Shown here: in pieces, positions 15,599 to 19,027 of the stretch
Position numbering within the stretch: the stretch's first letter is position 1
How the letters are laid out: each line of letters begins with the position of its first letter
Origin: an uncultured Eubacteriales bacterium
Lineage (GTDB): Bacteria > Bacillota > Clostridia > Lachnospirales > Lachnospiraceae
Assembly (NCBI GenBank): GCA_902783795.1
Contig: CACZSO010000192.1
Span: forward strand, 1 to 19,027
Length of the DNA stretch: 19,027 nucleotides
Reading direction: 5' to 3'
Made by a program: the position numbers and the translations under genes
Notes under the pieces: model-generated
Databases searched by the model: none
What the model was told of the DNA's origin: nothing
What the model saw: the letters and a program-made list of their open reading frames with translations, nothing else

Positions 15599-17137
15599 AT
15601 GAAACTGGCGGTTATTTATGATTCAAAGTCCGGGAATACCCTTAAGGCCGCGGAATGGATCGCTGAAGGCATGAACCGGCAAAAAGGGGCAGAGGCTGAA
15701 ATATTCTTCATCAATGAAGTGAATGAAGAATTCGTAAAAGAAGCGAAGGGAGTGGTCATCGGCGGACCTACCTATGCCAGCCTCATGTCACCGGCCTTAA
15801 GGGAATGGCTGATGAGTGCCGGGAAAATTGGCCTGGCAGGGAAACTGGGCGGCGCTTTTGCTACAGAACAGTATACACACGGGGGAGCTGAGCTGGTGAT
15901 CCAGTCTATTCTGATGAATGAGCTGGTCTTTGGTATGCTGATCTTCTCTGGGGGTGGTTCTTTTGGCAGACCTGTCATCCATATCGGCCCGGTGGGCGTT
16001 AATGGAAACACAGAAAAGCATAATGATATGAAATATTACCGGGATTATTTCATGATCTACGGCGAACGGTTTGCTTCGAAAGCATGGGAGCTTTTTAAAG
16101 AGGAGGAAAAACGGGATCACAAAATTGCGCCGATTTCACCGCCTCAGGGACATTATATCCCCAGCCGTGAGAATCCGGACATCACCTATCTGGATTCACT
16201 GCGTGCCAAATATGGTTCGGAAGTTTATGACATCGATCCTTTCATCGAAGTTTTTAAGACTTCAGATAATTCCTGGGCTCTTCGGGCAGCAGGCCCCAAT
16301 GCGGTGGGAGATAACTGGTGCTATCTGGTAGAAGGCCCTGAAAAAGCCCTGCTTATTGATAATGCCTATGGTATCGGCGATCTGAAAGGCCTCTGCGAAA
16401 TGCTGGTGGAGGGCAAAGAAGTGCTGACGGCGGTCACCCATAATCACGGCGATCATTCCTACGGATCTCTCCAGTGGGATGAGGTATATTGTCATGATTA
16501 TTGTGCCGATATCCTGGAGGAAAGCCTGCGGCTTACTGAGGATGAATACCGGAAGAAATGGGATGAATTCATAGATTTCTTCGGGACCAGGAGACAGTTC
16601 TTTACCGAAGAGGACCTGGTGCCCTATAAGCCCTTTAAGTGTATCCATCTCGAAGACCATGACATGATCAACCTGGGTGAGGATTATAACATTGAACTGA
16701 TCCATACCGGCGGCCATGCTCCGGGACTGGCGGTATTCCTTGATAAAAAGGGCCGTGTCTTATATACCGGAGATGCCATCTTTGAGTCCCTGGTACCCGG
16801 CCTGGGCATCGGCATCAACGGCAGAAGAAGGAAAATGGATGCGGATAAACTGCTTCCGCCCATGCTCCATGAAGAATGTCTGGATGTCCGCTATTTTGCC
16901 AGCCAGTTAAGGGCACTGGCAAAGCGGGTGAACGAGTTTGACCGCTGCGCAGATGGTCATGGTGCCATCGATTCTTTGCCCCGGGTGGTCACGGATCTTA
17001 ATGAGGCTATCGAAGCAGTGCTTAAAGATCCTCATGCCTATACAGATACCGTAAAGACATCCTTTGGGACCGGGTATATTATGCAGCGCGGTATAGCCAA
17101 CTGCCGTTATAATGATCCGGATACCTTACTGGACTGA
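15599..17137 (+). CDS. Flavodoxin-metallo-beta-lactamase-fold fusion protein
   Basis: A 512-residue cytoplasmic two-domain protein. Residues 1 to about 168 are a WrbA-like flavodoxin fold: FMN phosphate loop YDSKSGNT (7-14), GGPTYASLMSP (55-65) and FATEQYTHGGAE (87-98). After a linker, residues from about 215 form a metallo-beta-lactamase domain with HNHGDH (H281, H283, D285, H286), H373 in HTGGHAPG, D392 in YTGDAIF and H454 in DGHG. This is a complete dinuclear-metal site of hydrolase type. Flavodiiron proteins have the same two folds in the opposite order and use HxExDH to bind iron, so this is not a canonical flavodiiron protein. The reaction is unknown: it might couple a flavin redox step to hydrolysis, or be a redox-controlled hydrolase. 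AAAGGAG (15586-15592) lies 6 nt before the start. The next gene encodes a related stand-alone domain. Confidence 0.88.
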   Translation: MKLAVIYDSKSGNTLKAAEWIAEGMNRQKGAEAEIFFINEVNEEFVKEAKGVVIGGPTYASLMSPALREWLMSAGKIGLAGKLGGAFATEQYTHGGAELVIQSILMNELVFGMLIFSGGGSFGRPVIHIGPVGVNGNTEKHNDMKYYRDYFMIYGERFASKAWELFKEEEKRDHKIAPISPPQGHYIPSRENPDITYLDSLRAKYGSEVYDIDPFIEVFKTSDNSWALRAAGPNAVGDNWCYLVEGPEKALLIDNAYGIGDLKGLCEMLVEGKEVLTAVTHNHGDHSYGSLQWDEVYCHDYCADILEESLRLTEDEYRKKWDEFIDFFGTRRQFFTEEDLVPYKPFKCIHLEDHDMINLGEDYNIELIHTGGHAPGLAVFLDKKGRVLYTGDAIFESLVPGLGIGINGRRRKMDADKLLPPMLHEECLDVRYFASQLRALAKRVNEFDRCADGHGAIDSLPRVVTDLNEAIEAVLKDPHAYTDTVKTSFGTGYIMQRGIANCRYNDPDTLLD

Positions 17138-17155
17138 TAACAGGAGGACGATATT

Positions 17156-17974
17156 ATGCAAGAGTTTGACAGAACTTATCATCACTGGAGCGTAGCTCCG
17201 GGCATCACCGCCATTGAAACTCCCGGGAAAAGTTTCGGTCCCGGGCAGGTCCCCGGCACCGGCCACGTCATGGCTTATCTGGTAGAGGGTAATGAAAAGG
17301 CCGTTTTATGGGACAGCGGTTACGGAAACGGCAATATCAAAGCCTTTGTGGAGAGCTTGACAGATCTTCCTGTCATGGCACTCAATTCCCATAACCATCT
17401 GGATCATAACGGCTGCAATGCTCTGTTCGATGAAGTGTGGATCGGAGAGCACGAAGATGGGCTGGACCAGCCGGTGTTTCCTATATCCGAAAGGATCCCC
17501 GGCGGTGTGGATGAAGCCGTGGCAGCGGGAGGTGACTATGCCTGGAAGCTTTTAAAAGACGGCGATGTCATCGACCTGGGCGGCAGGTACCTTACCATCA
17601 TCGAAGTCCCGGGACATACCAGGGGATGTCTTACAGCCCTGGATTCAGAGACAAAGCTGCTGCTTTCCGGCGATGCTGTACTGAAACGTGTCCTGGTCAG
17701 CATTCCTCTTAAGGAGTTCAGAAAATCCCTTGAAAGACTGGATACCTATGATTTCTGCGGGATCCTTCCGGGTCATTATGACCGCATCATGGACCGGGGC
17801 CAGGTGAGGCGTCTTATAGCTCTTATCGACCGGTTCGACTTAAGAAAATGTGAAGCAGCCGAGTGGCACGGGGCGGCAAAGATGATGATCTTCCGTTCCG
17901 GCAACAGCTTCAATGATCCGGAGTTTGCTGCTATCGGATTCTTTGACAGGAACATTGACGTGATCACCGGCTGA
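17156..17974 (+). CDS. Metallo-beta-lactamase-fold hydrolase
   Basis: A 272-residue stand-alone MBL-fold protein with HNHLDH (H79, H81, D83, H84), H154 in VPGHTRG, D173 in LLSGDAVL and H207 in LPGHYD, a complete dinuclear metal site, probably zinc. Its N-terminal part aligns with the MBL domain of the preceding fusion: YLVEGxEKAxLxDxxYGxG leads to HNHxDH and then DEV in both. The two look like paralogues from a tandem duplication, one having gained (or the other lost) the flavodoxin domain. AGGAGG (17142-17147) sits 8 nt before the start, and the gene begins 18 nt after the fusion stop. It is the last gene before the terminator. Substrate unknown; the family includes thioesterases, lactonases and glyoxalase II. 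Confidence 0.9.
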   Translation: MQEFDRTYHHWSVAPGITAIETPGKSFGPGQVPGTGHVMAYLVEGNEKAVLWDSGYGNGNIKAFVESLTDLPVMALNSHNHLDHNGCNALFDEVWIGEHEDGLDQPVFPISERIPGGVDEAVAAGGDYAWKLLKDGDVIDLGGRYLTIIEVPGHTRGCLTALDSETKLLLSGDAVLKRVLVSIPLKEFRKSLERLDTYDFCGILPGHYDRIMDRGQVRRLIALIDRFDLRKCEAAEWHGAAKMMIFRSGNSFNDPEFAAIGFFDRNIDVITG

Positions 17975-18013
17975 CGAAGGGATCAGCGGTTAATTATCCG
18001 AAATAACTGATAA

Positions 18014-18066
18014 AAACCTGCCACAGGGCCTTTTCCCAAGGCCTGCGGCAGGTTTCAGCGCTTTTT
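18014..18066 (+). terminator. Terminator of the solute-binding/MBL operon
   Basis: AAACCTGCC (18014-18022 region) pairs with GGCAGGTTT (18047-18055), and an inner CAGGGCC/GGCCTG stem extends it, closing a T/C-rich loop. CAGCGC and five T (18062-18066) follow. It lies 40 nt past the last MBL gene. Confidence 0.8.
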
Positions 18067-18124
18067 ACGAACACATTTTTGAAAAAAATTGAGAAATATT
18101 ATCCATTTTTATTGATTTTTTATA

Positions 18125-18157
18125 TTGACAAATCCGGGGAAAAAAGATTATTATAAT
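18125..18157 (+). promoter_or_regulatory. Promoter of gdhA
   Basis: A perfect TTGACA (18125-18130) lies in an AT-rich tract. TATTAT (18149-18154) follows at 18 nt; the perfect TATAAT at 18152-18157 would need a 21-nt spacer. The start should be near 18160. Confidence 0.7.
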
Positions 18158-18159
18158 CC

Positions 18160-18280
18160 TGTTTTTTTATTCCGGGTTTTTTCAGGGACAGATAAGAAGG
18201 GTGTCCTTAAAAAGATAGTCGGGCTTAAAGCGCTGGATCACCTGAGAGAACATGCGGAGCAAACACAAGAGGAGGCAATT
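18160..18280 (+). promoter_or_regulatory. Long leader of gdhA
   Basis: About 120 nt from the predicted start to the ATG, with a T-rich beginning. A 7-bp hairpin (18184-18190 with 18202-18208, GGACA/TGTCC core, 11-nt loop) follows. The ribosome site is GAGGAGG (18269-18275), 5 nt before the ATG. I see no terminator-like structure and no match to a riboswitch I can name. Confidence 0.4.
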
Positions 18281-19027
18281 ATGAATGCATATCTTGAAAA
18301 AGTATTAAACGAAGTAAAGACCAAAAATGCGTCTCAGCCTGAATTCTGCCAGACGGTGGAAGAAGTCCTGACTTCGCTGGAGCCGGTCATTGAGCGTCAT
18401 CCGGAATATGAAAAGGTAGATCTGTTAGGCCGTATGACTGAGCCTGAAAGGATTTTCTCTTTCCGTGTAGCCTGGGAAGATGATAAGGGCCAGTGGCATA
18501 CGAACCGCGGCTATCGCTGCCAATTCAACGGCGCTATCGGCCCCTATAAGGGAGGTCTTCGTTTCCGTAACAATGTCAATGAAGGAATGATCAAGTTCTT
18601 GGGTTTTGAACAGACCTTTAAGAACAGCCTTACCGGTCTGCCCATCGGCGGCGGCAAGGGCGGCTCTGACTTTGATCCGGCCGGTAAATCCGATGCTGAG
18701 ATCATGCGTTTCTGCCAGGCTTATATGTCCACTCTTTATAAATATATCGGACCTGACACCGACGTTCCTGCCGGTGATATAGGCGTAGGCGCCCGTGAGA
18801 TCGGTTATCTGTACGGCGCATACCGTCATTTAAAGAGCACTTTCGAAAACGGCGTTCTGACCGGCAAAGGCTTAAGCTACGGCGGATCCCTTATCCGTCC
18901 CGAAGCTACCGGCTACGGCGCTATCTATTATCTCCTGGAAGTCTTAAAGCATCAGAATGACTCCATCGAAGGCAAGCGCATCGGCGTTTCCGGATACGGC
19001 AATGTATCCTGGGGCATCATCAAGAAA
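18281..19027 (+). CDS. gdhA: Glutamate dehydrogenase, 3'-truncated by the window edge
   Basis: GDH interconverts 2-oxoglutarate plus ammonium and glutamate with NAD(P)H, joining carbon and nitrogen metabolism in the cytoplasm. The first 249 of about 445 codons are present and open to the window end. The sequence follows hexameric bacterial GDH closely: GRMTEPERIFSFRVAWED, GPYKGGLRF (K90), FLGFEQTFKNSL (K114), LPIGGGKGGSDFDP (K126) and GPDTDVPAGDIGVGAREIGYLYG (D166). These lysines and aspartate sit one residue beyond K89, K113, K125 and D165 of the C. symbiosum enzyme, so the active site is intact. The start of the Rossmann coenzyme domain (VSGYGNVSWG) is at the edge, so coenzyme preference cannot be settled here. 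It has its own promoter and a 120-nt leader. Glutamate is also the amino donor for DapL, though the genes are far apart. Confidence 0.97.
   Translation, partial: MNAYLEKVLNEVKTKNASQPEFCQTVEEVLTSLEPVIERHPEYEKVDLLGRMTEPERIFSFRVAWEDDKGQWHTNRGYRCQFNGAIGPYKGGLRFRNNVNEGMIKFLGFEQTFKNSLTGLPIGGGKGGSDFDPAGKSDAEIMRFCQAYMSTLYKYIGPDTDVPAGDIGVGAREIGYLYGAYRHLKSTFENGVLTGKGLSYGGSLIRPEATGYGAIYYLLEVLKHQNDSIEGKRIGVSGYGNVSWGIIKK

Noticed and set aside
15599..17137. Canonical flavodiiron (NO/O2 reductase) protein
   Set aside because: The domain order is reversed and the metal motif is HxHxDH rather than HxExDH; the flavodoxin part is WrbA-like.
18425..18829. 134-codon minus-strand frame within gdhA
   Set aside because: Antisense to clearly conserved glutamate dehydrogenase sequence.
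1..19027. CRISPR array, tRNA/rRNA genes, insertion sequences or prophage genes
   Set aside because: No regularly spaced direct repeats, tRNA-like cloverleafs, transposase motifs or phage proteins were seen on either strand.

Overview
The window looks like chromosomal DNA of a Gram-positive Clostridia member, most likely a gut Lachnospiraceae. This is an inference from four things: AGGAGG-type ribosome binding sites, a roughly 50% G+C coding style, the LL-diaminopimelate aminotransferase route to lysine (dapL next to dapF), and a hexameric glutamate dehydrogenase closely resembling the Clostridium symbiosum enzyme. No tRNA, rRNA, CRISPR array, transposase or phage gene is visible. The two edge genes (carB and gdhA) are cut by the window ends.

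Region 1 (1-4956) is a biosynthetic operon, carB-dapF-dapL, with an 11-nt gap, then a 4-nt ATGA overlap, and a strong intrinsic terminator. DapL and DapF carry out consecutive steps from tetrahydrodipicolinate to meso-diaminopimelate. Region 2 (4957-6494) looks scarred. It holds a possible short PspC-like remnant, an intact glutathione-peroxidase-family gene, and, starting right after that gene's stop, the C-terminal half of a radical SAM protein that has lost its CxxxCxxC domain. A bidirectional terminator closes it.

Region 3 (6500-11459) has two minus-strand membrane transporters, each with its own promoter: an MFS permease and a MATE efflux protein. A divergent promoter pair separates the MATE gene from a plus-strand membrane-anchored type-B carboxylesterase. 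Region 4 (11519-12900) is a minus-strand Eis-like GNAT acetyltransferase. Its roughly 100-nt leader contains a textbook intrinsic terminator just ahead of the ribosome binding site, which suggests control by attenuation.

Region 5 (12994-18066) is a self-contained four-gene cassette with one good promoter and one terminator: an orphan solute-binding lipoprotein, an endonuclease/exonuclease/phosphatase-fold enzyme, a flavodoxin-metallo-beta-lactamase fusion, and a second, related stand-alone metallo-beta-lactamase-fold protein. The fusion has the reverse domain order of flavodiiron proteins and a zinc-type HxHxDH site. It is the most unusual protein here and the best candidate for an undescribed system. 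Region 6 (18125-19027) is the promoter, long leader and first 249 codons of gdhA.
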